A stretch of DNA of 49,379 nt from NCBI GenBank assembly GCA_945869955.1, contig CAMBQP010000011.1:1-49379 (forward strand). The letters are read 5' to 3'. The position numbers and the translations under genes were made by a program. Shown in pieces: positions 10,219 through 19,523 of the stretch. The DNA is from Schlesneria paludicola DSM 18645. Lineage in GTDB: Bacteria > Planctomycetota > Planctomycetia > Planctomycetales > Planctomycetaceae. The notes below the pieces were generated by a model, which had not been told where the DNA came from, made no database searches, and saw nothing but the letters and a program-made list of their open reading frames with translations. Within the stretch, counting starts at the first letter, position 1, and each line of letters starts with the position of its first letter.

Positions 10219-10391
10219 AGGACCTGCCCGTAGTGTTTGCCTGTGAGATTCGGTGCGGGTAATTCCCCGCAGAAGAGTGAAACAGCGGAAGAGTGACACT
10301 GCTTTGGAAAAACAGTGCGCTTTGTCTTTCTCGTTTTTTCCAGCGACACCATCTCAACAGTCCGGTTTTTGTTAAGTCGTGACTTACGATG

Positions 10392-12704
10392 TCACGGAGC
10401 GGACTGGAGCGAGTCCCCTTGCCCCGATAATCCGGGGAGAGGGTGAGTGGTCTTCTCGCATTGCGAACCACGATGATCGACTGGGGTCATCACTTCGAGT
10501 TCATCCATGGCGACTCGAAAGCCAATTGTGAACAATCGCTGTTGAGGAGGCTGCTGCATTCGTGCTGTTGCGCGCAGTGACCTTGCTTCATAGGACCAGC
10601 AACCACCACGAACCACACGATTTATCCCTTGTGCTATCCCTTGGGGATCGACCAATGTCGGTGAAGTACTTGTGGGATAGGGCCCGAACCAATCTGCACA
10701 CCATTGCGGCAAGTTGCCTGCCAAGTCGAGTACACCATACGGACTACAGTCGCCGGGAAACGAGCCGACGGGTTCGGTTTTACCACCGTGACCGAGAACA
10801 AGCCCATACACGGCACGACCGGGGGACGGTGGTTCGTTGCCCCAGGGGTAGATGCGGCCTTCAGGGCCTCGCGCGGCAAACTCCCATTCCGCTTCCGTCG
10901 GCAATCGGCCACCAACCCAGCGGCAATAGGCCCTCGCATCCTCGTAATTGACCCCCACTGCGGGATGATCCTCACGGTAAAAGAGAGTCGGATCGACCAG
11001 GTGTTGATTGTGAAATTCCTGCTCGCGATAACCCGTTGCCAGGGTAAAGGCTTTGTACATGCCGTTTGTCACACAAGTCCGCGCCAGCCAAAACGGACTG
11101 ATACGTACCGCATGGGGTGGACCTTCGATGGAATAATCGTCGCTTCCCATCACAAACTCGCCACCGGGTATGTACAGAAATGTCGAGCCATCAACGGGAT
11201 TTTGCTCCGCTCGATACGACGTGGTGGTCGGTTCAACCTTCGTCGGTGTGACGAACTGGGACTGGACCGTGATGTCTGGCTGCTTGAGCACAGCCGTGAC
11301 GCGGGGTTGGGGGCGAGCGGGATCGTCGAGCACGTCGAAGATGGGAATTCCCTTGCACAGCGGATGCGGACGCCCCGACGTGTCGTGGATCACCGTCTCA
11401 AGATCGATACCATAACAGTGAAGCATGGTGGCGAATACATCCCAGGGACCGACCGGGTTTGTTGCGGGATAGGCACCGATTCGATCGGAGGAACCATAGA
11501 CGTAGCCGCTCTTAATCCCACCTCCGGCAAGAATGACCGAGTTACAGCCAGGCCAGTGATCGCGGCCAGCGACATCGTTGATCCGAGGCGTCCGACCAAA
11601 TTCCCCCGCTGCGACAACCAGCGTTTGTTCCAGTAAACCTCGCTCGTACAGATCGATCAACAACGATGATAAGCAAGAATCGAATCGGGGCAACAAGGTC
11701 CCTTTGCATTGGTTGAAGTTGTCGTAATGCGTATCCAGCCCGCCATCCCCTTTGTTGCGCCAGTTCACCTGTACGACAGGAACACCTGCTTCGATCAACC
11801 GCCGTGCAACCAGTAAATTTTGACCAAAAGGGTTCCGGCCGTAGGCATCGCGATGCGCAAGAGATTCATGACTGAGATCAAATGCCTGAGCCAGTTTGCT
11901 ACTGGCCAGCATCTCGAATGCGCGAGATTGAATGGTCGAGAATTGTTGAGGCGATTTCAGGTCAGCGATCCGGGCCATTGCATCGAACTGTTCGACCAGT
12001 GTTCTCCGTTTCAGCAATCTGGATGTCCCCGTTTCGGAATTCCCCGCGTCGGAATCGAGAGTGAAATCCGGGACGGCAAACTTCGGACTGTTGGCATCCT
12101 GGGGGATCAAGTACGGTCCCCGGCTTCGATCAAGGAATCCTGCCGTTTGACCAATCCCACCGCTGGTCACCCCCCCAGCCAGAATAAATCCTGGAACCGC
12201 TGTGTCTGGGGGTTTTAATTGCTCGAAGACAACGCCGTAATTCGGATAGTCAATCAGGCTGGGCTTGGCGTTGGTGTTGGGCTGCGGATGGGGCCAGCCC
12301 GTCATCAGCGAATAAAACGCAGATTCATGGGCATTGTCTTCATGCGTCACCGACCGAATCACCGTGTACAGGTGGGCGAGTCGCGCCAGCTTTGGCAGAT
12401 ATTCGCAAATCCGATATCCGTTCAGGCTGGTCGCAATCGACTGAAACTCGCCGCGAATTTCAGCAGGTGCCTCTTCTTTCAGATCAAAGGTATCCTGGTG
12501 TGGCGGACCTCCAAACAGCGAAAGAAAGATCATCGACTTGGCTGTTGGCGCACGACGAACCGCTTCCGCCAGCACACGACTGGCACCCAACGGCCCACTC
12601 CAGAGAGTCAAGCCAGACAGCCCGATCGCTCCGGCAGCCAGTCCCTGAACAGCCGCACGTCGAGAGTAGTGGTGACCGGGATTCTGGCTCGAGCGACGGT
12701 CCAT
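10392..12704 (-). CDS. DUF1501 protein fused to FGE-sulfatase-type domain
   Basis: About 770 residues from the ATG at 12704. An in-frame ATG at 12749 would add 15 residues, and neither has a strong ribosome site. I prefer 12704 because it puts the twin-arginine motif SRRAAVQ about 14 residues in, followed by a hydrophobic stretch, as usual for exported DUF1501 proteins. The DUF1501 part spans roughly residues 35-465 and carries the family motif GEFGRTPR. A linker leads to an FGE-sulfatase domain (roughly residues 505-730) with IPGGEFVMGSDD, RLPTEAEWEFAARG, YPWGNE, VVRGGCW and GFRVA. The two cysteines of true formylglycine-generating enzymes, which lie just after the RGG-like motif, are not both present: only one Cys follows RGG. 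Sulfatase activation is therefore unlikely and a binding role more plausible. The last ~20 residues come from a GC-rich repeat. DUF1501 function is unknown; such genes often sit beside cytochrome-domain PSD1 genes, and none is here. Confidence 0.92.
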   Translation of the reverse strand: MDRRSSQNPGHHYSRRAAVQGLAAGAIGLSGLTLWSGPLGASRVLAEAVRRAPTAKSMIFLSLFGGPPHQDTFDLKEEAPAEIRGEFQSIATSLNGYRICEYLPKLARLAHLYTVIRSVTHEDNAHESAFYSLMTGWPHPQPNTNAKPSLIDYPNYGVVFEQLKPPDTAVPGFILAGGVTSGGIGQTAGFLDRSRGPYLIPQDANSPKFAVPDFTLDSDAGNSETGTSRLLKRRTLVEQFDAMARIADLKSPQQFSTIQSRAFEMLASSKLAQAFDLSHESLAHRDAYGRNPFGQNLLVARRLIEAGVPVVQVNWRNKGDGGLDTHYDNFNQCKGTLLPRFDSCLSSLLIDLYERGLLEQTLVVAAGEFGRTPRINDVAGRDHWPGCNSVILAGGGIKSGYVYGSSDRIGAYPATNPVGPWDVFATMLHCYGIDLETVIHDTSGRPHPLCKGIPIFDVLDDPARPQPRVTAVLKQPDITVQSQFVTPTKVEPTTTSYRAEQNPVDGSTFLYIPGGEFVMGSDDYSIEGPPHAVRISPFWLARTCVTNGMYKAFTLATGYREQEFHNQHLVDPTLFYREDHPAVGVNYEDARAYCRWVGGRLPTEAEWEFAARGPEGRIYPWGNEPPSPGRAVYGLVLGHGGKTEPVGSFPGDCSPYGVLDLAGNLPQWCADWFGPYPTSTSPTLVDPQGIAQGINRVVRGGCWSYEARSLRATARMQQPPQQRLFTIGFRVAMDELEVMTPVDHRGSQCEKTTHPLPGLSGQGDSLQSAP
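10413..10456 (+). repeat. GC-rich interspersed repeat, copy C, inside a coding end
   Basis: The copy reads CCCCTTGCCCCGATAATCCGGGGAGAGGGTGAG, in the orientation of copy A but more diverged, with a weaker hairpin. On the minus strand it supplies the last residues of the DUF1501 fusion protein (HPLPGLSGQGD), so the stop codon at 10392 lies just past the repeat. Confidence 0.75.
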
Positions 12705-13045
12705 TGAACAGCCTGAAAGAAACAGGGAGCGCAGGTACGAGGCACACATTCAAGTACGCGGCCAAGTCAATCACCATACCACGCGACGATCAAATGATGC
12801 AACGAAAAAGACTCGATGACCTGCTCGCGGTGATTTTAACCTCGCTTGGGTTGATGCAGTCTCGTCAATGAAGCAGAGGAATTCCGTGACATTGACCGCG
12901 ATTTCATCGAATGATGACCTGATTTCCATGAGGGTCATTTGCCATCCCGGGGAACAGCACAACCGATGATTGATCATCTATTCGATACATCCGTGATTCA
13001 AGGTCCGTAGATCAGCGGCCGCGAATTCCACCGAAACGGATTCGC
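12705..13045. other. Intergenic region upstream of the DUF1501 fusion gene
   Basis: This stretch lies between two minus-strand genes and must hold the promoter of the DUF1501 fusion gene. I see no convincing promoter, RNA or small gene. A short palindrome, GATGAT-TG-ATCATC, lies at 12965-12978, with nothing to tie it to a regulator. Confidence 0.5.
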
Positions 13046-14641
13046 TCAGCCACCCCCACACCCCCCGCAGCCGCCGCCGCCGCAACCCCCTCCACCATCC
13101 CCTCCGCCACAGCCCCCTACCCCGCCGCCGCAGCCACCCCCGCCGTCGCTCCCCGTATAGGTTCCGCTGGGCGTCGTCGATTTCCAGGCCGACTTGAGAT
13201 CTTCCATCGCAGGACCTGAGAGGGCTGCAGAGCCAAATAATGCGGCACCTAAGGCCACCTGATTCCCGGAACTCGCCGTTGTTAAGGGGCTTGTTCTCAA
13301 GCAATCATGCTGTGACTCTAATGTCCGCACCATTTGATCACCCGCCAGTGAACGTCGGATCGAAAAAATCAAAGTCAAAAACGTAATCAGCGCGGCAATC
13401 AACCCCAAGACAAGGAAGATCACCGGCCGGTTCCGCTCCAATCCGACCACCACTTTCATGATTCCAAACACCAGCAAAAAACAGATCGACAACCCCGGAA
13501 CCATCCGTGCGGTGAAACGCTGGGTTCGGTTCAGCAGGTAACCAGCCTCCTCGATTCTCGCTTTGATTTCTGCCGTTTCATTCACCAGCGATTTTTGCAG
13601 CTGAACCAGGGTTTTCGGCTCATCAGCCACAGCCCGCAGAATCGACGACTTTAGCGAGCCGTCACTTGCAGGAATTTTCTGGAGTCTGATAAGGGATTCC
13701 AGCTCAACGGCTGCAGGACGACGAGGGGGCCTTTTTAACGCGCGTTCGCTCGCAGTGGTCGCTTGATCACCAGGTCGAAAACGGATTTTTGCCCCGTTAA
13801 CCTGACCCAAAAAACCGTAAGCTTTTTCGGTCGTTAACTCGTGATCGTGCAACATCTGAGCCACCGCCGCATTCACTGCGGCAGGCTCGCCGAATTTCAA
13901 ACAGGCAATTTCCTCGGCAGAAAGCTCATGATCCTCATTCACAGTCAGACTCCGCTGAATTCGGGAATAGATATAGGACCCGATCAGCAGCAGCAGCGAA
14001 AGACCGAAAAATACCGCTAGAAACTCGGGGCCCGTTAAATCAAAAGGTCCCAAACCGACCGCCGTGACGGGAACCATCCCAGCCGCCATGACCGGTCTGC
14101 GAGGCCGGCGACGGGGCCACCAGATCGGTTTGGCGAGGACCCAATGATCCCGCATGTTCACTACCCGAATGTGTGAACAGGGATCAAAACGTTCAAACGG
14201 CAACGGCCAAATCTCACGTGGGGGCTCTTCGCAAAAAACACGACGGTAACTGTCCAGGGTTTTTCGGTACATCTCCCAGTGCTTTCGCCCGTCGTCTGAC
14301 CCGCCGGCCGAGGGATCGTGATGCAAGGGATACCCGAGTGTCTCGTCACAGAGCTCGGTCCAGTAAGAACGACTGAAAATCAAATGCTGGTGCCATGCGG
14401 CATCAACCTCTTCAGAGGGACAAACCGGATGCCCCGCCACGGCGGTCAAGAACAAAAATCGGCGGTATTCCACGAGCACCCGCTGTGCAAAAGGAATTGA
14501 CCAGCCATTTTCCAGCGCCAGCCGACTTAAAAACCGCGTTCCGCTCCCGTCCGCCTCAAAGGAAAACTGTGCCAGCTTTTCCCACAGCCCCCCTTGCTCG
14601 ATGGTCAAACTCGCAACAAACGGTTCAGCGAATCCCGGCAT
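13046..14641 (-). CDS. GRDP-like / TIGR04222-type membrane protein with Gly-Cys tail
   Basis: About 531 residues. The start at 14641 is chosen because GAGGAG lies 7 bases upstream; the frame is open further upstream, but that extension (to 14848) is basic, low in protein character and has no such site. The N-terminal 130 residues contain 'EEVDAAWHQHL', then 'LGYPLHHDP', which resemble the conserved Trp-His-x-His of glycine-rich-domain-like (GRDP/DUF1399) proteins. Three hydrophobic segments follow, one after the basic RRRPRRP stretch (about residues 195-240) and two near 'VPGLSICFLLVFGI' and 'VIFLVLGLIAAL'. The last 30 residues are almost only Gly and Cys, the hallmark of TIGR04222 proteins. 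Such tails may bind metal or be modified, which is inference. It is separated by 341 bases from the next minus-strand gene and is divergent from the zinc-ribbon gene. Confidence 0.85.
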   Translation of the reverse strand: MPGFAEPFVASLTIEQGGLWEKLAQFSFEADGSGTRFLSRLALENGWSIPFAQRVLVEYRRFLFLTAVAGHPVCPSEEVDAAWHQHLIFSRSYWTELCDETLGYPLHHDPSAGGSDDGRKHWEMYRKTLDSYRRVFCEEPPREIWPLPFERFDPCSHIRVVNMRDHWVLAKPIWWPRRRPRRPVMAAGMVPVTAVGLGPFDLTGPEFLAVFFGLSLLLLIGSYIYSRIQRSLTVNEDHELSAEEIACLKFGEPAAVNAAVAQMLHDHELTTEKAYGFLGQVNGAKIRFRPGDQATTASERALKRPPRRPAAVELESLIRLQKIPASDGSLKSSILRAVADEPKTLVQLQKSLVNETAEIKARIEEAGYLLNRTQRFTARMVPGLSICFLLVFGIMKVVVGLERNRPVIFLVLGLIAALITFLTLIFSIRRSLAGDQMVRTLESQHDCLRTSPLTTASSGNQVALGAALFGSAALSGPAMEDLKSAWKSTTPSGTYTGSDGGGGCGGGVGGCGGGDGGGGCGGGGCGGCGGG

Positions 14642-15209
14642 GATGTGACTCCTCGTGAGAGTTTTCTCTTTCGTATCAAAGTGATGATTTTGCCTGCTGA
14701 TTGCTGCTGGCGGCTCGCGAAAACACGATCGATGATGTTTCATCATGCTGTTCATTCTGTTCAGCTTGAACGCCTTAGTGATCGGCGATGGTTTTTTCAG
14801 ACACGAACGAAATCTCGAACGAATTGGATCATCAAAATCTGACTTCAATCCCTATTTATCGGCAGAAACGCCGAAAACATCCGAAAGAGATGGGGCTGCC
14901 GTGGATTAGCCCAACCCATCGCATGCGACTCGTCGACCAAAAAATCCATCGTGCGCAGATCGTTTTGCGTCCAGGATTTCGCGAGCCTCCAATCGCTTCA
15001 AACAAGAATCGGATTCTCTGCAATCAGTTCAGAACGGGACCAAAACCCATTCGCATTCGTCACGATTGATGTTAAAATCTCCGGCCATTCTGCACGGATG
15101 TCGTTTGTGAATCGAGTTGCGGATCACTGTGCGAGAGTCGATTTGACTCCGGTCGGATTCAACGAAATTTGTTTGCCGCTGAGAAAGCTGATAGAAAAGG
15201 TTTGGCCTG
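14642..15209. other. Divergent intergenic region, 568 bases
   Basis: This region must contain the promoters of the TIGR04222-type gene (leftward) and the zinc-ribbon gene (rightward). Several short open frames cross it, but they overlap each other, lack ribosome sites and show no recognisable protein. I see no RNA gene or clear promoter. Confidence 0.5.
14649..14654 (-). promoter_or_regulatory. Ribosome binding site deciding the 14641 start
   Basis: The minus strand reads GAGGAG, 7 bases before the ATG at 14641. This is the strongest Shine-Dalgarno match in the window and supports trimming the longer open frame to this start. Confidence 0.7.
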
Positions 15210-16064
15210 ATGAGTCTTACAATCAAATGCCCTGAATGCGAAAAGTCACTCAAGGTTAAAGAAGAAGCGGCCGGAAAAAAAGTTCGTTGCCCCGCCTGTG
15301 CCACCGCATTTCTGGCCCCCGGAAAAAAGCAGTCATCGCCACCGGACGACGATTTTTTGGCCGACCTGGGTCAAGCGGCCAAATCCTCACGAAAACGCCC
15401 TGCACAGGACGAGGACTTCGAAGACGAAGACGAACTGCCGGTCACCCGAAGTCGCCCACGGCCACCCGTCAAGAAAAAATCGGGGGGACGCAAATCCAAG
15501 GGACCCAACTGGTTGTTGATCGGGGGGCTCTCTGCAGCGGGACTGGTGGGATTGTTCCTGCTGGTGGTCGTCGTTGGGCAGGCAATCAAAATGGCCGCAA
15601 ACCAAAAGGCCAACTGGATCACCTTCCGGCATCCGATGGGATTTATCCAAGGGGAAATGCCAGGAACACCGACGTACAACGTAAAACAGTCCGTCAATGG
15701 TTCGCAGACCTATACGCTGAATCGTCGAAATTGTCAGATGTCAATGACCTCGATTGTCCTCCCCCCGGGGGTCTCATCAAATCCGACTGCTGTTGATCTG
15801 ATGTTTAACGAGATAAAAAACAAAACCCCACAGCAAGTCCCTGGCTCAAGGCTCCTCTCCTCGCGCCGCATGCTGGCCGGAACCACTCCGGCGCTCGAGA
15901 TGAAAATCGATGTCAAGGGAAACGTTAATCTGATGCGTTTCTATATCTTTCCAGATGCAGTGGTGGCAGCGGAATTCATCACGCGGACCGAAACCGCGCA
16001 TCAAGCGGACCGCGAACGATTCTTTAATTCACTCCGGGGTCCCGACGGCAACCTGATCAACTGA
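15210..16064 (+). CDS. Zinc-ribbon protein with one membrane segment
   Basis: 284 residues starting at ATG 15210, with AAAAGG 9 bases upstream. Residues 7-30 form a zinc ribbon (CPEC ... CPAC; Cys7, Cys10, Cys27, Cys30), of the kind (MJ0042-like) placed at the N-terminus of many planctomycete proteins. An acidic then basic, Pro-rich linker follows (about 45-100, with DEDFEDEDELP and RPRPPVKKK), then one hydrophobic helix at 101-126 (WLLIGGLSAAGLVGLFLLVV) and a 155-residue C-terminal domain with predicted beta content (FRHPMGFIQGEMPGTP). The layout suggests a zinc-binding N-terminus in the cytoplasm and a sensor or lipoprotein-like domain outside the membrane. I do not recognise the C-terminal domain; its start resembles PsbP/DUF1795-type domains, which is a weak comparison. 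It stands alone and converges on the kinase gene. Confidence 0.88.
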   Translation: MSLTIKCPECEKSLKVKEEAAGKKVRCPACATAFLAPGKKQSSPPDDDFLADLGQAAKSSRKRPAQDEDFEDEDELPVTRSRPRPPVKKKSGGRKSKGPNWLLIGGLSAAGLVGLFLLVVVVGQAIKMAANQKANWITFRHPMGFIQGEMPGTPTYNVKQSVNGSQTYTLNRRNCQMSMTSIVLPPGVSSNPTAVDLMFNEIKNKTPQQVPGSRLLSSRRMLAGTTPALEMKIDVKGNVNLMRFYIFPDAVVAAEFITRTETAHQADRERFFNSLRGPDGNLIN

Positions 16065-16196
16065 TTGCCACCAAAATTCAGCAGGACCAAGGGGGAAGCG
16101 CTACCAATATTTCCCTGACTGTAGCCGAGCTGAACTTGAATTACCCCCAATAGATCAAGCCTCATCACCAGGCCCGGTTGCAACAAGCGGCGGCTG

Positions 16197-19100
16197 TTAC
16201 GGACTCGACTCGGGTGATGTGGGTAACCTCCAGAATCGGATGTTGCGATCGTTGCTGGTTGACATCACAACCCGACCTCCTCCCAGCAGACACAGCGACT
16301 GAATCGTGGTGTTATGCCGAAACGTCGGGCCGATGGGAAATCCCGTTTTCGTATCCCAGGTTTTGACGGAACCATCGCGAAAACCGGTCAAAATCCAATT
16401 CGATTCGGGGCTTTGCTGCGGATAAAACGCCACGGCCGTGACCGGATGCACCTGCTTGATCTCGCTGAGTAGCTTGCGCTCATGGAAAAGACTCCACAAT
16501 CGCGTTGTGCCATCGCGACAACCCGTTAACAACGTTCTGCCATCAGGACTCAAGGCCATCGATAACACCGCTTCCGGATGTTCGAGCTGCACCGGTCCCC
16601 GCCCCTCGGCCTCAGCCCCAATCGGCCAGATCCAGACGTTTCGGTCCGTCGAGGCGGCAATGAAATATTGACTGTCGGGGGAAAAAAAGAGCGAAGTGAC
16701 AGCCCCCCCGCATTTCCATCGTGAAACCGACTTTTGACTTACCCCATCCCAAACATCCACATCACCACCTTGCGTTCCGATCGCCAATTGCTTCCCCTCA
16801 GGACAATAGGTGGTTGCCAGCACCGGCCCGGAGGTATTCCCCATCGACGACTCCCAGGGTGAACCGATGAACTCCCGGCTCTTGGTATCCAGCTGCCGAA
16901 CGATCGCCCCCCCCACCACCGCCAGCCGGTTTCCGTCGGGAGAAATCGATAACGATTCAGCAGGGAATGCGAGCTCTTGCTGAAACCGTAAAACCGGAGG
17001 GTCTTGCTGGAGATCCCATTGTTCTAATCGAGATTCTTTCATGACGATCCAAAGGGTCGAGGACTTGAGATCCACCGCCACAGAGGAAATCGGCGACGAG
17101 GCAAGAATCCGCTGGCGAACCTCGCCATGTGCGGGAATTTTTTGTAGCCGAATGGTCCCTTCCGCATCGCCGACGGCCACCTGTTGTGTGGGGGAGTCCA
17201 CCGTCAAACAACTCGCTTCCCCCGGCAGAATCAGCGAGCGGTGGAAATTATTCCAATAAGTGATTTCCCAGCGCTGAACTTCCCCTTTGTCACTCAGCGC
17301 ATACACCCCCCGATCCTGGTTATTGAAATCCGCGTCAATCACCAGACGATTCACCGGCGAGGTCTCACGCAGTTGCTTGCGAGTCGCCGTCTCCCAAATC
17401 TGGATACGCCCATCAGCACAAACGACCAGAAAGTAACTCCCCTCCTGATTAAATTTCAGATTATTAATGAGGGCTTTCGAGATCCCTGCCAGGGGCTCAC
17501 CTCGCATGGTTTCGGTCCGACAATCCCAGAACCGGATCATCCCATCCGCCCCTCCAGCCGCAAGCCATTCCCCCCCAGGATGAAATTTGCCGCAACGAAC
17601 CGGGCTATCTTGAGTCAGCGGATTCCCGATCGCTTGCCCGGTTTGGGCATCCCACAATCGCAGCGTCCGTCCCCCTGCGGTCAATATCCGCTTCCCGTCT
17701 GGGCTGAATTCAGCACTCCTGACATCGGTATCCCCCGTAGCGATCGACGCCGGGTCAAAGTGAGCAAACTCAATTCCGGTTGACTCACTGGTTGCAGAGC
17801 TCCAGATCATCGCCCGACCGTCCGAGCCGGCCGTCAAAATGAATTGACCATCGGGACTAAACTGAGCAGACCAGATCCGCGCCGGCTTTCCGTCCGGGGA
17901 CGCAGCATGTGTGAGTGGAGAGCCCTTTGGCAAACCAGACTCTAAATTCCATGCTTGCGCAAACGTGTTCGACACCGCCAGCAATGACTTCCCATCGGAA
18001 CTCAAGTCGATCTGCCGAATCGGCCCTTTTTCTCGCAAGGTGATGATCGGCAGCCAGACATCGTGCTCCCATGCCCGCTGATTCGCTCGGATCACATGCC
18101 TTAGATCGTCATAGCCGTCAGGGACATAAGAGAAAGCCTCGCGCAGGTACTGAATGCCCTGCGTCAAGTCATTGAATTCACATAATTCCTGCGCCAGTGT
18201 CAATGAGTGGCTGCCCATGGTTAGACGGAGCTCATCAGACGTGATCTGCAATTCGCGATTGGCACGCTCGGTCCGCTGCTGCTCAGACCGCAGCGAAACA
18301 ATAAAAATCAGCACCCCGGTCAAGGCGGCGAAAATCATCGAGACGACGGTCGTTGTCACGATTCGATGGCGAGCCAGCCATTTTCCGATCAGGTACAAAC
18401 TGGAACGGCTGCGCACCATCAAGGGTTCGTGATTCAGATAACGCTGAATCTCGTGCGATAATTCCTCGGCCGTTTGATAGCGATCTTCTGGATCCGTAGA
18501 AATGGATTTTGCTAATAAGGCAGTCAAATCCCGATCAAGCGATACCCCCAGTTCCGCTGGCCGACGTGGTTGCTCGTAGCCAATTCGCCTCGTCACCGCC
18601 GCAATCGATCCGGTCAAGTCATAAGGGGTCGCTCCGGTGATCAGCCAGAACAACAGACTTCCCAGGCTGTAACAGTCACTCCGCAGGTCCGTCGCCTCAT
18701 TCTCGCCCCGGGCCTGCTCAGGAGACATGAACCCCGGTGTCCCAAGGATTTCTCCCGAGAGTGAAAGCCCTTGACCTGCCAACGAATCCGGACCTGCTAA
18801 ACGAGCCAGACCAAAATCGACGACGACCGGTTGCCCCTGTTCCCGGACCAGGATATTCCCTGGCTTTAAATCACGATGGATGATCCCCTGGCGGTGGGCA
18901 TAACTGACGGCATCGCAGACACGGATCATCAGCGTCAACTTCGCCCGTTGATCCTGTGGCCGGATTTTCAGGTACTGGTCCAGCGGCAAACCATCGATCA
19001 GTTCCATGGCAAGCCAGAGTACCCCGGCAGATTCACCACTGTCATAGATGTGTGCAATATTGGCATGTTCCAGCGAAGCGGCCAGCTCAATCTCGCGTTC

Positions 19101-19523
19101 AAAACGTTGCCGACTTTTTTTCGAAGCAAATTGCCGGAAAAACAGTGTTTTGAGCGCCACTTCGCGGTTGGTGCTTTGCTGAAACGCGCGAAAGATCACC
19201 GAGGTGGCCCCTTCCCCCAGTTGACTGAGGATCGTAAACCCGGCGATCATGGGGAAGTGATTTGCCGGGGGTGATGGATCGAGACCCTCCTGCGGAGCGT
19301 TCGCCGCATCGAGTAACGACTGGGCTGAGGCAAAATTGTGGACGGACTCCCGGTCACGGATCGGACCGAGCTGCAGGTCTTGTTGCAAGAGTTTTTCGAC
19401 TTCGCATCGAAGCACTGCGTCATCGCCACATTCGCGGGTCAACAGCTCGTGCTGGTCTTCGGTCGTCAGTTTGGCGGCAGCCAGGAAGAGTTCGGTCGAC
19501 CGCCGATAAAAATCGGGGTTCAT
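16197..19523 (-). CDS. Membrane Ser/Thr protein kinase with 14 WD40 repeats
   Basis: 1,108 residues. The kinase domain spans about residues 95-365: glycine loop LGEGATSVIFRAF (102-114), ATP lysine K125 in VALK, catalytic HRDLKPGN (D218), DFG at 237-239, and activation segment ending in SPEQARGE. All residues needed for activity are present. A hydrophobic helix near residues 388-410 (VSMIFAALTGVLIFIVSL) should cross the membrane, followed by a short charged coiled stretch. The C-terminal half holds about fourteen WD40 blades (for example FSPDGQFILTAGSDG, LSPDGRTLLTGCRDG), enough for two seven-bladed propellers. The start codon overlaps the sigma factor stop as ATGA, so translation is probably coupled. 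Sigma-kinase pairs of this kind are typical of planctomycetes. The kinase may control the sigma factor by phosphorylation after sensing through the propellers, which is inference. Confidence 0.95.
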   Translation of the reverse strand: MNPDFYRRSTELFLAAAKLTTEDQHELLTRECGDDAVLRCEVEKLLQQDLQLGPIRDRESVHNFASAQSLLDAANAPQEGLDPSPPANHFPMIAGFTILSQLGEGATSVIFRAFQQSTNREVALKTLFFRQFASKKSRQRFEREIELAASLEHANIAHIYDSGESAGVLWLAMELIDGLPLDQYLKIRPQDQRAKLTLMIRVCDAVSYAHRQGIIHRDLKPGNILVREQGQPVVVDFGLARLAGPDSLAGQGLSLSGEILGTPGFMSPEQARGENEATDLRSDCYSLGSLLFWLITGATPYDLTGSIAAVTRRIGYEQPRRPAELGVSLDRDLTALLAKSISTDPEDRYQTAEELSHEIQRYLNHEPLMVRSRSSLYLIGKWLARHRIVTTTVVSMIFAALTGVLIFIVSLRSEQQRTERANRELQITSDELRLTMGSHSLTLAQELCEFNDLTQGIQYLREAFSYVPDGYDDLRHVIRANQRAWEHDVWLPIITLREKGPIRQIDLSSDGKSLLAVSNTFAQAWNLESGLPKGSPLTHAASPDGKPARIWSAQFSPDGQFILTAGSDGRAMIWSSATSESTGIEFAHFDPASIATGDTDVRSAEFSPDGKRILTAGGRTLRLWDAQTGQAIGNPLTQDSPVRCGKFHPGGEWLAAGGADGMIRFWDCRTETMRGEPLAGISKALINNLKFNQEGSYFLVVCADGRIQIWETATRKQLRETSPVNRLVIDADFNNQDRGVYALSDKGEVQRWEITYWNNFHRSLILPGEASCLTVDSPTQQVAVGDAEGTIRLQKIPAHGEVRQRILASSPISSVAVDLKSSTLWIVMKESRLEQWDLQQDPPVLRFQQELAFPAESLSISPDGNRLAVVGGAIVRQLDTKSREFIGSPWESSMGNTSGPVLATTYCPEGKQLAIGTQGGDVDVWDGVSQKSVSRWKCGGAVTSLFFSPDSQYFIAASTDRNVWIWPIGAEAEGRGPVQLEHPEAVLSMALSPDGRTLLTGCRDGTTRLWSLFHERKLLSEIKQVHPVTAVAFYPQQSPESNWILTGFRDGSVKTWDTKTGFPIGPTFRHNTTIQSLCLLGGGRVVMSTSNDRNIRFWRLPTSPESSP

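Larger units (their letters stand above)
9963..10391. other. Convergent intergenic region with inverted GC-rich repeats
   Basis: This is the space between the ends of the giant repeat gene (+) and the DUF1501 fusion gene (-). It contains two inverted copies of a GC-rich repeat, described separately, and no credible gene. The small open frames here translate to the 'HPHPLP' type sequence that this repeat family gives in many genomes and should not be annotated as proteins. Confidence 0.8.

Noticed and set aside
9973-10299. Small minus-strand protein with HPHPLP sequence
   Set aside because: It is the translation of GC-rich interspersed repeats, a well-known source of false genes.
10571-10640. 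Active formylglycine-generating enzyme site
   Set aside because: The segment after RGG has one Cys (GGCW) but no partner Cys in the following residues, where the active enzymes have two.
10704-11636. Open frame of 310 codons on the plus strand
   Set aside because: It is antisense to the DUF1501-FGE gene, whose protein shows conserved motifs throughout.
14642-14848. N-terminal extension of the TIGR04222-type protein
   Set aside because: GAGGAG before ATG 14641 is a much better start, and the extra residues show no domain character.
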